The notes under the pieces: generated by a model
Told to the model about the DNA's origin: nothing
The model's input: the letters and a program-made list of their open reading frames with translations, nothing else
Databases searched by the model: none
Source: Paenibacillus lautus NBRC 15380
GTDB taxonomy: Bacteria > Bacillota > Bacilli > Paenibacillales > Paenibacillaceae
Assembly (NCBI RefSeq): GCF_004000945.1
Contig: NZ_BIMF01000001.1
Span: 682,001-746,000 of the forward strand
DNA length: 64,000 nt
Direction of reading: 5' to 3'
Shown: piece by piece, positions 18,512 through 25,869 of the stretch
Layout of the letters: each line of letters begins with the position of its first letter
Numbering within the stretch: the stretch's first letter is position 1
Made by a program: the position numbers and the translations under genes

Positions 18512-18630
18512 ATGGATGGAGGAGACCCAGGTGTCCCACCTAAATTCTCATGTGAACAGTGTGGAGGAGAAATGTACCCGGAGCATTAAAAAGGAGTGCA
18601 TGGGTACGAATACAGTGTTTCGGATATCCT
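18512..18630 (+). pseudogene. Zinc-ribbon-like protein fragment with internal stop
   Basis: A short frame reads GVPPKFSCEQCGGEMYPEH, then a TAA at 18587 where Tyr is expected, then KGVHGYEYSVSDI. The block CxxCGGEMYPE-(Y)-YKGVHGYEY is a zinc-ribbon-like ending I have seen in small Bacillales proteins. The TAA would be a single-base change from TAT or TAC. A terminator hairpin follows at 18641-18672. A competing frame at 18504 has no recognisable features. Confidence 0.5.
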
Positions 18631-18638
18631 CAAAAGGA

Positions 18639-18673
18639 AAGTCAGGGCAAAATTCCCTGACGGTTTTTCTTAT
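18639..18673 (+). terminator. Terminator after the zinc-ribbon fragment
   Basis: GTCAGGG and CCCTGAC form a perfect seven-pair stem with a seven-base loop, followed by GGTTTTTC on the plus strand. Confidence 0.7.
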
Positions 18674-18789
18674 CATGACCTACGCAGTTCAAGTCAGTAA
18701 CTGGTAATTAGTTTTCAGTCCGTCAGCATCACGCCATGTTGCCGAAAGACGGTTTTCCCGCAAGCTCGTAGTTGTTTTCCTGATCAATC

Positions 18790-19335
18790 TTATCTTGCCG
18801 GAAGATAAGTCAGAACAACGACACCTGAACCGAATGTCTTTGTTTCCGCCAGTTTCAGCACTTTCTTATCGATCCCTTCTCCAAAGAGACGTTTTCCGTT
18901 TCCAAGCACAACTGGGAAAACCATGAGCCGATATTCGTCGATGAGGTCAAGCTGCATCAGCGTTTGAACGAGCGCGCAGCTGCCAAATACCAAGATATCC
19001 TTACCAGGCTGCTGCTTCAGCTTGGATATTTCCTCCGTGATATTGCCCTTGATCAGCGAAGAATTGTTCCATTCCACTTTTTCCAGAGTTGTTGAAATCA
19101 CGTGCTTGGGGTAACCGTTCATCATCCGGCCATATTCCCCTTCCTGCTCGATCAAATTAGGCCAAGCCGCTGCAAAATTAACATACGTTTCGCGTCCAAG
19201 CAGAAGAGCGTCGCTTGCTTTCAGTTCATCGAACTTGAATTGCTTTGTTTCCTCACTACGGAATTGGATCGTCCACTGCGGATTCTCCATGACGCCATCC
19301 AGCGATACAAACTCAGATACAACTACTTTTCTCAT
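18790..19335 (-). CDS. Dihydrofolate reductase family protein (RibD C-terminal type)
   Basis: About 181 residues of the YwjB/YyaP-type DHFR-like family. Characteristic segments are SEFVSLDGVMENPQW at the start, LLLGRETYVNFAAAWP in the middle, the cofactor-binding DILVFGSCALVQTLMQLDLIDEYRLM and PVVLGNGKRLFGEG. These proteins share the fold of DHFR and the deaminase/reductase RibD, but their substrates are mostly unknown. I use the second ATG (19335), seven bases after GGAG. The gene is monocistronic. Confidence 0.85.
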   Translation of the reverse strand: MRKVVVSEFVSLDGVMENPQWTIQFRSEETKQFKFDELKASDALLLGRETYVNFAAAWPNLIEQEGEYGRMMNGYPKHVISTTLEKVEWNNSSLIKGNITEEISKLKQQPGKDILVFGSCALVQTLMQLDLIDEYRLMVFPVVLGNGKRLFGEGIDKKVLKLAETKTFGSGVVVLTYLPAR

Positions 19336-19914
19336 TTTCATTCTCCTTTTTTTTCAATACTATCCGTCTGTCTGATTGTACGATAGCGCGAGTAATGCTG
19401 ACATGTACCAGGTATTGTCGCAATAAACAAGCCCAGCATCAGTCCCGCGAAGATAAGTCCCAATTTTTTTTTATTTCCACGACTTGGTTAATCCTTCCGC
19501 ACTTGCATTTTTCGTTGTTCACGAACTATATTTTAGCTTGAGACATGTGAACAGATTTCTCATGGATTGCTATTCCCGAATATTTGGATACGATACTTAA
19601 ACATTTTTCTCTTTTTGAATATCAATTTAGCACGCTACTAAACCTTTGCGGTCTAGAAGTTGCAATAGTTACGCTAAACTGCCCGTTAGTTTAATAAATG
19701 GGCATCTGCCGCCGTCGATGAAATCATATCGGGAATGTAACCATGTTCTTGTCATCATTCGGGAATGTTTTTGTCGCCCGACATTTAAATTAAGGTCTTC
19801 CATAGATCAGTCTATTTTTTTTATATTTTCCATGACCTTTTCCTGTTTCTAGGTGTTTATACTATTAGATCCACAATTAATAAGGTTCAAAATACAAAAA
19901 TGTGAGGATTTATT
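19336..19914. other. Intergenic region with repeat fragments
   Basis: No convincing gene. It contains R2 copy 2 (19622-19652) and, directly after, a left-arm-only fragment of the three-hairpin repeat (CTGCCCGTTAGTTTAAT, 19672-19695). AT-rich sequence with a probable promoter for the secreted protein occupies the last 80 bases. Confidence 0.5.
19622..19695. repeat. R2 copy 2 followed by a partial three-hairpin repeat (copy D)
   Basis: ATATCAATTTAGCACGCTAC and CTAAACCTTTGCGG match R2 at 18428. About 20 bases later is the arm CTGCCCGTTAGTTTAAT, with no matching right arm within 150 bases, so copy D is truncated. Confidence 0.6.
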
Positions 19915-20321
19915 ATGTTAAAGAAAATCATGAGGCTGGCTTTGACACCATTACTTGTTATGGGACTTACTCTTAGCGGAGTTGGTATGGCATTCGCAGC
20001 GCCTGAAGAAGGATTATCCGATCTTCAAATTCGAGAAAAGTTGGATGAAATTAACGATCGTTATGAGGTCGGAGAAGAGTTTACTGAGGAGGATGCGAGT
20101 TTTGTGAAGGAGCATGCTACTTCGGTCTCTAAAAAGAGTGTACAGCCCAGCCTATGGCAGAAGGTAATAAAACTTTTCCTGATTCACTTGGTGTTGTAGA
20201 TGAATTTGGATTTATCAAATATAACACCGACCCTTTTGGAGAGTCTTTTAATGGTCTCATTAATGCCCAGACTTCTGACCTCAGTAAACGTAGCAGTATT
20301 GGAGTGCTATGGAGGCCTTAA
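19915..20321 (+). pseudogene. Small secreted protein with a frameshift
   Basis: A signal peptide (LKKIMRLALTPLLVMGLTLSGVGMAFA) is followed by LSDLQIREKLDEINDRYEVGE and EEDASFVKEHA, a layout common in short secreted proteins of Bacillales. The open frame stops at 20199 with an unrelated tail. A second frame starting near 20146 gives AQPMAEGNKTFPDSLGVVDEFGFIKYN and ends at 20321, just before a terminator. Adding one A to the five-A run near 20132 would join them. Function unknown. Confidence 0.6.
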
Positions 20322-20343
20322 AAAGGAAATAAACGAAAAATAT

Positions 20344-20378
20344 AAAAAAAGGTGCCCATAGTCAGGGCGCCTTTTTTT
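20344..20378. terminator. Bidirectional terminator
   Basis: GGTGCCC and GGGCGCC form a stem flanked by seven A on one side and seven T on the other. It can serve the secreted protein gene on the plus strand and the Vat-like gene on the minus strand. Confidence 0.75.
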
Positions 20379-20586
20379 GGCAAAGATAACTCCTATTATT
20401 TTAGGAGCAACCACACATCAATGACAAGGCTTGTTAAAGCCAAGAGGTCACCGATCGTGACGGTTCCTTCGAGTTCTCATCGCCGGCCTCCTTTTCCCCT
20501 CGTTATTCCGTGTGCCCGGAACCCTGCGTACTGACATATATTCATGTATCATAACCTTCATACATACTGCCTCCTAAAAAAAGAAA

Positions 20587-21225
20587 TCATTTTAAGGACT
20601 GTTTCATTCTTCTTAGCGTTTCCATATCTCCGCTTACAATCGCGCCAATATACTGGTTAATGAGATCGATATCGAAGTCCCACCATTTAATCTCCAAAAG
20701 TTCTTGAATGGCTTCTTGTGAATAACGTTGCTTTATTTCCCTAGCAGGATTACCACCGACAATGGTATAGGGTTTAACATCCTTCACGACCACAGCTTCC
20801 GCGCTGATGATAGATCCGTCGCCGATTCGCACCCCCGGCATAATCGTGGCGCGTCTGCCAATCCAGACATCGTTACCAACAACCGTATCTCCTTTTATCG
20901 ACAATTGATTTAGAGAAGGGGTGTGTTTCTCCCACCCATGTCCGAAAATATTAAACGGAAAAGTTGACCCATCCATCCTGTGATTGCCGCCATCCATAAG
21001 AAATCTGACTTCAGGAGCGATCGAACAGAACTTCCCAATGATCAACTTGGTCCCGATGACCTCATAATGGTACAATACTTGATCTTCGAACAGCTCTTCG
21101 TTTAATGCATCGTAATAGGAATAGTCCCCTACCATAATGTTAGGCTTTGTGATTGTGTTCTTAATAAACTGTAAGTTACGATTCCCCGGTATCGGATACT
21201 TTTCATTGGGATTTGGACCTAACAT
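20587..21225 (-). CDS. Vat-family (xenobiotic) O-acetyltransferase
   Basis: About 212 residues with the left-handed beta-helix hexapeptide repeats (IGKFCSIAP, VVGNDVWIGRRATIMPGVRIGDGSII) of CatB/Vat acetyltransferases. The N-terminus LGPNPNEKYPIPGN, the catalytic His in GGNHRMDGSTFPFN and the ending EIKWWDFDIDLINQYI closely follow Vat enzymes, which acetylate streptogramin A using acetyl-CoA. With the ATG at 21225 (GGAG nine bases upstream) the His falls at position 82, as in VatD. Resistance activity is likely but not certain, since chromosomal members can have other substrates. Confidence 0.87.
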   Translation of the reverse strand: MLGPNPNEKYPIPGNRNLQFIKNTITKPNIMVGDYSYYDALNEELFEDQVLYHYEVIGTKLIIGKFCSIAPEVRFLMDGGNHRMDGSTFPFNIFGHGWEKHTPSLNQLSIKGDTVVGNDVWIGRRATIMPGVRIGDGSIISAEAVVVKDVKPYTIVGGNPAREIKQRYSQEAIQELLEIKWWDFDIDLINQYIGAIVSGDMETLRRMKQSLK

Positions 21226-21251
21226 AAGCATGCTCTCCTTTACGACTATTC

Positions 21252-21740
21252 TTATTCCTTAATCCGTCGAATCCCTCGCGCGATTTGTTCCCTCTCATAT
21301 TCGCTCAGCGAATATAGTACAGGTGCCCTAGGAATGTCGAACTTCAGATGAGAATGAGGGATTTCCGTCAATAAAGTTCCAATGGGCTGTTGACCATTCT
21401 TACTACGTATCACGTTCCAGAAAATTCTAGACCTATTTTCCTCGGTTCCCCATTTTTCAAGCGAATTGCGAAATAGCAAACATTTCCCGATGATGAAATC
21501 ATGCTCCTTGAGGGGCTCGGTTGCTTCGAACCCAGCGTCTTCAAGGCTCTCAAATAGTGCGGGAATCAAATGGTCCAAATAGCGCCCATAGGCAGCATCC
21601 TCGATTTCACGAAAAGCGATCGTTAACTCATCAAACATCGAATCGTATAGTGTTTTCCATACCGATTGAATATATTGATTACCTGCCACACGAATCTCCT
21701 CAATGGTCATGTCCGAACGCAATACTGGTTTTACTGTCAT
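21252..21740 (-). CDS. Conserved hypothetical cytoplasmic protein
   Basis: About 162 residues from the ATG at 21740, which has GGAGGAG five bases upstream. It is acidic, with no membrane segment. Visible features are the opening SDMTIEEIRVAGNQYIQSVW, a helical middle (AAYGRYLDHLIPALFESLEDAGFEATEPL) and a Trp/Arg-rich RSRIFWNVIRSKNG. I do not recognise a domain. It is 26 bases upstream of the Vat-like gene on the same strand, so the two may be cotranscribed. Confidence 0.65.
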   Translation of the reverse strand: MTVKPVLRSDMTIEEIRVAGNQYIQSVWKTLYDSMFDELTIAFREIEDAAYGRYLDHLIPALFESLEDAGFEATEPLKEHDFIIGKCLLFRNSLEKWGTEENRSRIFWNVIRSKNGQQPIGTLLTEIPHSHLKFDIPRAPVLYSLSEYEREQIARGIRRIKE

Positions 21741-21891
21741 ATAAACTCCTCCTTGAATTGGATTATTTTCATCATACAACATGAAAGCCAATTGGAAGGT
21801 TTAGGAGGTGAATATGAAGGAAATCAATAAAAAATCCAGAATTACATTACAATGGTTTTAATGTTGTGCATTTTTAAGAAGGTGGGATAAC

Positions 21892-22617
21892 ATGAGCTTT
21901 CGACCAAAAAGACTGGCAGAGAAATACGGGTTAAGTAGCAGCACTCTACGGAACTACGAAGCGAAGGGGTTGATACCTCCTGCAGATCGATCTTCAAATG
22001 GATATCGGATGTACACAGAACGGCATGAAGCTTATCTGGCATGTATTCAAGCCATGGCTGCCGCATTCGGTATGGAAGTAACGAGCGAGGTAATGCATTG
22101 TCTTGGGCGAAATGAGTTGGATGACGCATTGTGGATCATCAGGGATCGAGAGGTTATGCTGCATCGGGAAAAAGTAAGTTTGGATCAACTGGTAAGGGAG
22201 TTGAAATCGTGTTCTGAAGGTAGTCGAGCTAACGACGGTAACCAATATTTCAGCATCCACGAGGTTTCCAGACGAACGGGGGCTCCTAAGTCGGCAATCC
22301 GTTACTGGGAGCAGAGCGGCCTGTTCACTGCTAAGCGAGACCCTGATAACGATTACCGTCTTTATAATGAATCGCATCTCTTTAAAATTAGGATGATTCA
22401 GGTACTGCAGAGCTCCGTTTATTCCGAGGAAACCGTGAACTTAAAACAATCCATTGCACGCTTAGAGCTAGAGAACATCGAGCATGCGATGAAGCTTTCT
22501 GAAAGTATTCAAGCTTACCTGCACAAAACGATCAAACTTCAGGCGCGAGCTATCTATTTTCTATATCGCTTGATTCAAACAACTGGCTTCTCGGAAACAA
22601 TCGAGGACAATCTTTAA
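21892..22617 (+). CDS. Regulator with two tandem MerR-type DNA-binding domains
   Basis: 241 residues with two MerR helix-turn-helix domains. The first (about 3-65) has KRLAEKYGLSSSTLRNYEAKGLIPP and NGYRMYTE. The second (about 119-185) has SIHEVSRRTGAPKSAIRYWEQSGLF and DYRLYNESH. A helical linker joins them and a short helix ends the protein. Normal MerR proteins have one such domain and dimerise, so this one may read two half sites by itself. There is no C-terminal ligand domain. It is divergent from the Vat-like operon. GGTGGG lies upstream of the ATG. Confidence 0.82.
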   Translation: MSFRPKRLAEKYGLSSSTLRNYEAKGLIPPADRSSNGYRMYTERHEAYLACIQAMAAAFGMEVTSEVMHCLGRNELDDALWIIRDREVMLHREKVSLDQLVRELKSCSEGSRANDGNQYFSIHEVSRRTGAPKSAIRYWEQSGLFTAKRDPDNDYRLYNESHLFKIRMIQVLQSSVYSEETVNLKQSIARLELENIEHAMKLSESIQAYLHKTIKLQARAIYFLYRLIQTTGFSETIEDNL

Positions 22618-22765
22618 TCCTTTCTCCTGTGCTGCCCGTTACTTTATAGGGTAGCCTGACAGCCATCCAAGCGTGCTCCTAACTAGCATCGCGCACCCAG
22701 AAATCGGTGCCCACGTTGGATATAACCCCTTCTGCGGAGCGCTCATTCCGAAATGTTCACAACTT

Positions 22766-22808
22766 TGTGATATTTATCACGTGTTTTGTGAATATTTTCA
22801 CTTATAAT
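22766..22808 (+). promoter_or_regulatory. doxX1 promoter with two dyad operators
   Basis: GTGATATTTATCAC (22767-22780) fits the Fnr/Crp pattern TGTGA-N6-TCACA. GTGAATATTTTCAC (22788-22801) fits the Rex-like TTGTGAA-N4-TTCAC pattern. The centres are 21 bases apart. TATAAT follows at 22803-22808 with no good -35. With a start near 22815 the first dyad is centred at -41.5, the class II activator position, and the second covers the core promoter. Confidence 0.6.
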
Positions 22809-22926
22809 AAAGGCATAGAGAAGGTGATCACTTCCCAAGGCAACAAGAACCAACAACAACGACATTAGAAACAACGTAATGACCCATTAATCCAAACAAT
22901 CAAAACTCACTTAAGGAGTGGTTTAT

Positions 22927-23466
22927 ATGTTTAACAACTGGCTGAGAACAAACAAATTGGCAATGTGGCTGCTGACCATCATTCGGGTCTACATTGGTTA
23001 TGAATGGCTGACGGCAGGTTGGGGTAAATTGACAGGCGGCGGATTTGACGCTGGGGGCTTCCTCCAGGGCGCGATTGCCAATGCTACCGGCGATCACCCC
23101 GCTGTACAAGGCTGGTGGGCAGCGTTCCTCGAACACGCGGCATTGCCGAGCGTGAAGCTCTTCAACGTCATCATCCCGCTCGGTGAATTCCTGGTAGGTC
23201 TCGGACTCATCCTCGGTACCTTCACCACCTTCGCCGCCCTGATGGGACTAGTTATGAACGCCGCATTCCTATTCTCGGGCACCGTGAGCACCAACGCCCA
23301 AATGCTGCTGCTTGAAGTGCTGATCATCGTCGCTGCTGCCAACGCCGGTAAAATCGGTCTCGACCGTTGGGTACTCCCTTACCTTCGTGGCCTGTGGAAC
23401 AAAATGACCCACCGCGATCATGAGCCCAAAGCGCCGACAACTCATCTGAAAAAGCGCACAGCTTAA
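22927..23466 (+). CDS. DoxX family membrane protein, paralogue 1
   Basis: About 179 residues. There are four membrane segments; the first carries LLTIIRVYIGYEWLTAGWGK, typical of DoxX proteins, and others carry PLGEFLVGLGLILGTF and AALMGLVMNAAFLFSG. DoxX proteins are linked to redox or respiratory functions, but this one has no assigned reaction. The ATG at 22927 is eight bases after GGAG. It is nearly identical to paralogue 3 and moderately similar to paralogue 2. It has its own promoter and terminator. Confidence 0.85.
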   Translation: MFNNWLRTNKLAMWLLTIIRVYIGYEWLTAGWGKLTGGGFDAGGFLQGAIANATGDHPAVQGWWAAFLEHAALPSVKLFNVIIPLGEFLVGLGLILGTFTTFAALMGLVMNAAFLFSGTVSTNAQMLLLEVLIIVAAANAGKIGLDRWVLPYLRGLWNKMTHRDHEPKAPTTHLKKRTA

Positions 23467-23486
23467 CATCGTAACGATCATACAAA

Positions 23487-23522
23487 GACGGTGAGAACTC
23501 CGGTTCTCCACCGTCTTTTTTT
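23487..23522 (+). terminator. Terminator of doxX1
   Basis: GACGGTG-GAGAAC type arms (GACGGTGAGAAC and GTTCTCCACCGTC) form a long stem followed by seven T, 20 bases after the stop. Confidence 0.8.
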
Positions 23523-23560
23523 CATGCCAAGAACCCATGCCAAATCCCGGCCTATGCGAA

Positions 23561-23682
23561 TACTGTATTTAAATACAGATTTTTGCAAATATGAATAATT
23601 TGTCAGGATGCGACATTAAATAGATCGTTGCTGTTTTTTCGGCCTCCATCGCGCTTACGAATTTCAAATTTGCAAAAATCTG
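23561..23682. repeat. Long inverted repeat upstream of doxX2
   Basis: The 20-base arm at 23576-23595 (beginning CAGATTTTTGCAAAT) recurs inverted at 23663-23682 with one mismatch, about 67 bases apart. The left arm overlaps a perfect palindrome CTGTATTTAAATACAG (23563-23578). This could be a pair of operators or a small mobile-element remnant. The Fnr/Rex-like dyads of the other doxX promoters are absent here. Confidence 0.65.
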
Positions 23683-23725
23683 AAAACAAAAAAGAGAATG
23701 ATTATTCATTGGAGGAGTGGTGCTG

Positions 23726-24250
23726 GTGTTTATTCAATGGTTGCAAACAAGCAAAATCGCAATGTGGCTGCTGACTTTCATTCGGGTGTACGTCGGGTAT
23801 AAGTGGTTGACGGCAGGCTGGGGCAAGTTAACGGGGGGGTTCGATGCAAGCGGATTTATGCAGGGGGCCATCGCCAAATCCACGGGTGTGCAGCCTGCGG
23901 TTCAAGATTGGTGGGCCGTATTCCTAAAGCATGCCGCGCTGCCCGGCGTCAAATGGTTCAACGTCATCGTTCCGTTGGGCGAATTCCTCGTCGGGCTTGG
24001 CCTCATTCTCGGCACATTCACTGCGTTCGCCGCGCTGATGGGGCTCGTGATGAACGCCGCGTATCTCTTCTCCGGTTCCATCAGCATCAACGGTCAGCTC
24101 CTGCTGCTCGAATTCCTGATCATCCTCTCGGCTGCCAACAGCGGAAAGATCGGGATTGACCGCTGGCTCATGCCCTACCTCCAGGATAAATTCACGCGCA
24201 AAGCAAAAATCAGCAGTGACCCCTCCTCTCTACAGAATCAGGCGGTTTAA
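23726..24250 (+). CDS. DoxX family membrane protein, paralogue 2
   Basis: About 174 residues with the same four-segment layout as its neighbours (FIRVYVGYKWLTAGWGK, PLGEFLVGLGLILGTFTAFAALMGLVMNAAYLFSG is the matching block). The C-terminal tail differs (KFTRKAKISSD). The GTG at 23726 aligns with the ATG of the paralogues and has GGAGGAG upstream. It is the most divergent of the three and has a different upstream region, suggesting different control. Confidence 0.82.
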   Translation: MFIQWLQTSKIAMWLLTFIRVYVGYKWLTAGWGKLTGGFDASGFMQGAIAKSTGVQPAVQDWWAVFLKHAALPGVKWFNVIVPLGEFLVGLGLILGTFTAFAALMGLVMNAAYLFSGSISINGQLLLLEFLIILSAANSGKIGIDRWLMPYLQDKFTRKAKISSDPSSLQNQAV

Positions 24251-24988
24251 TTTTAACAAAGAATACGAGAGTATAGGGGGCAGTATAATCACAGAATAAA
24301 ATCAAGCGGACGGCGCTTGCTTCCCCAGCAATATGAATCGGACTGCTGACTCCTCAGATCCTCAGTTGAGACCAACTCTTACGGTATGTTTAAACATGAA
24401 TGATTAATGCTTCTCCTCTCTCCGGCCTCTTACTGCTTTCATTGATCATAAATCAACGGGTGATCGCGGCCACCGCTGCCGGTCATCCGTGTCTTATAAT
24501 TAATTTTGCCCGTTGTAAAAATCCACACTGAAGTGCTATTTATGCATATCAAATTCTAGTCAAATGAAATTCCTCCCTTGGCCACTATCCACACGCTCCA
24601 CCTATTAGGCTCTGCTTTGCGTTTACTACTCTGCTTATTGTTACTGGTTTTGTGATTATTGACTGCTCCGTTTATTGTTGACTGGTTTTGCGCTCACTAC
24701 TTACCAATCTGCTTATTGCATTGGTTTTGTGCCCATTTACTTTCTGATCTGCTTACTGCATTGGTCTTGTGCCTACTTACTTTCTGATCTGCTATTGCAT
24801 GTTTTTTTATGATTTTTATCACAAATGTGATTTTAATCACATATATTGTGATTTATTTCACTTATAATAAAGACATGAAAGAGATGATCATCTTCCTAAA
24901 GAACAGCATCGCAGAATTTCAGCACATCCGAGAATTGGCAAGGAAGCTTTCATAAAAAAAGAAATCATACTTTTAAGGAGTGGTTTAT
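24251..24988. other. Long intergenic region with degenerate tandem repeats
   Basis: No gene is supported. The first 380 bases show nothing recognisable. From about 24640 to 24800 a degenerate repeat of roughly 40 bases occurs about four times, each unit beginning CTGCTTA and containing GGTTTTGTG or GGTCTTGTG. The doxX3 promoter follows. Confidence 0.6.
24819..24868 (+). promoter_or_regulatory. doxX3 promoter with two or three dyad operators
   Basis: GTGATTTTAATCAC (24827-24840) and GTGATTTATTTCAC (24848-24861) are 21 bases apart centre to centre, and TATAAT follows at 24863-24868. This is exactly the geometry of the doxX1 promoter. An additional overlapping dyad ATCACAAATGTGAT lies just upstream. 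Confidence 0.6.
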
Positions 24989-25528
24989 ATGTTTAACAAC
25001 TGGCTGAGAACAAACAAATTGGCAATGTGGCTGCTGACCTTCATTCGGGTCTACATCGGTTATGAATGGATGACGGCAGGTTGGGGTAAATTGACGGGCG
25101 GATTTGATGCAGGCGGTTTCCTGCAAGGCGCGATTGCCAAGGCAGCCGGCGATCACCCAGCGGTACAAGGCTGGTGGGCAGCATTCCTCGAACACGGCGC
25201 ACTACCAGGCGTGAAACTCTTCAACTTCATCATCCCGCTCGGTGAGTTCCTCGTAGGGGTCGGACTGATCCTCGGTACCTTCACTACCTTCGCCGCTCTG
25301 ATGGGACTTGTGATGAACGCCGCGTTCCTCTTCTCGGGCACCGTGAGCACCAACGCCCAGATGTTACTGCTTGAAGTACTGATCATCGTCGCTGCTGCCA
25401 ACGCAGGTAAAATCGGTTTCGACCGTTGGGTTCTCCCTTACCTCCGCGGCCTGTGGAACAAAATGACGCACAGAACAACTAAAGGCGATGGCACCACGCA
25501 CACACCGTTCAAAAAACAAACGGCATAA
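24989..25528 (+). CDS. DoxX family membrane protein, paralogue 3
   Basis: About 179 residues, nearly identical to paralogue 1 over its whole length (for example FNNWLRTNKLAMWLLT and KIGFDRWVLPYLRGLWNKM). It differs mainly in the last 15 residues. The ATG at 24989 has GGAG eight bases upstream. The shared promoter architecture shows that gene and promoter were duplicated together. Confidence 0.85.
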   Translation: MFNNWLRTNKLAMWLLTFIRVYIGYEWMTAGWGKLTGGFDAGGFLQGAIAKAAGDHPAVQGWWAAFLEHGALPGVKLFNFIIPLGEFLVGVGLILGTFTTFAALMGLVMNAAFLFSGTVSTNAQMLLLEVLIIVAAANAGKIGFDRWVLPYLRGLWNKMTHRTTKGDGTTHTPFKKQTA

Positions 25529-25568
25529 CATGGTAAGCATCTGCAACCAAAAAAACTAACCTATTGAT

Positions 25569-25606
25569 TAAACAGCCCGACTTGAGCAATCAAGCCAGGC
25601 TGTTTT
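25569..25606 (+). terminator. Terminator of doxX3
   Basis: AACAGCC and GGCTGTT with an inner CTTGA/TCAAG stem are followed by TTTTTGTTG, 40 bases past the stop. Confidence 0.75.
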
Positions 25607-25608
25607 TG

Positions 25609-25785
25609 TTGTGGCATACGTTGGAGATTTTACGTTGGAGTTTTGGTATACGTTGGAGTTTTGGCATACGTTTGAGTTCTAGCATACGGTTCGAGCGCCG
25701 TCATACATTTGTGCTTTGTCATATATTTGAGCTTTGTTATACATTTGCGCTATGTCATACATTTGAGCGTTGCACTTAGGGTTCG
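25609..25785. repeat. Degenerate 18-base tandem repeat, about ten units
   Basis: Successive units follow the pattern TTTTGGCATACGTTGGAG, drifting to CTTTGTCATACATTTGAG. The period is close to 18 bases and there are about ten units. Most units keep ATAC and TTTGAG or TTGGAG. No translated product with a start and ribosome site is evident. Confidence 0.75.
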
Positions 25786-25869
25786 AGTGTAGTTCATACG
25801 GGCACTGCCTAGTCACTTACAATTTTAGCGGACTCAGCGGACCTTATTTTGACCAAAAGCACCCTTTCT

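Noticed and set aside
20352..20534. 60-codon plus-strand frame downstream of the secreted protein
   Set aside because: It starts inside a strong terminator hairpin and has no ribosome site.
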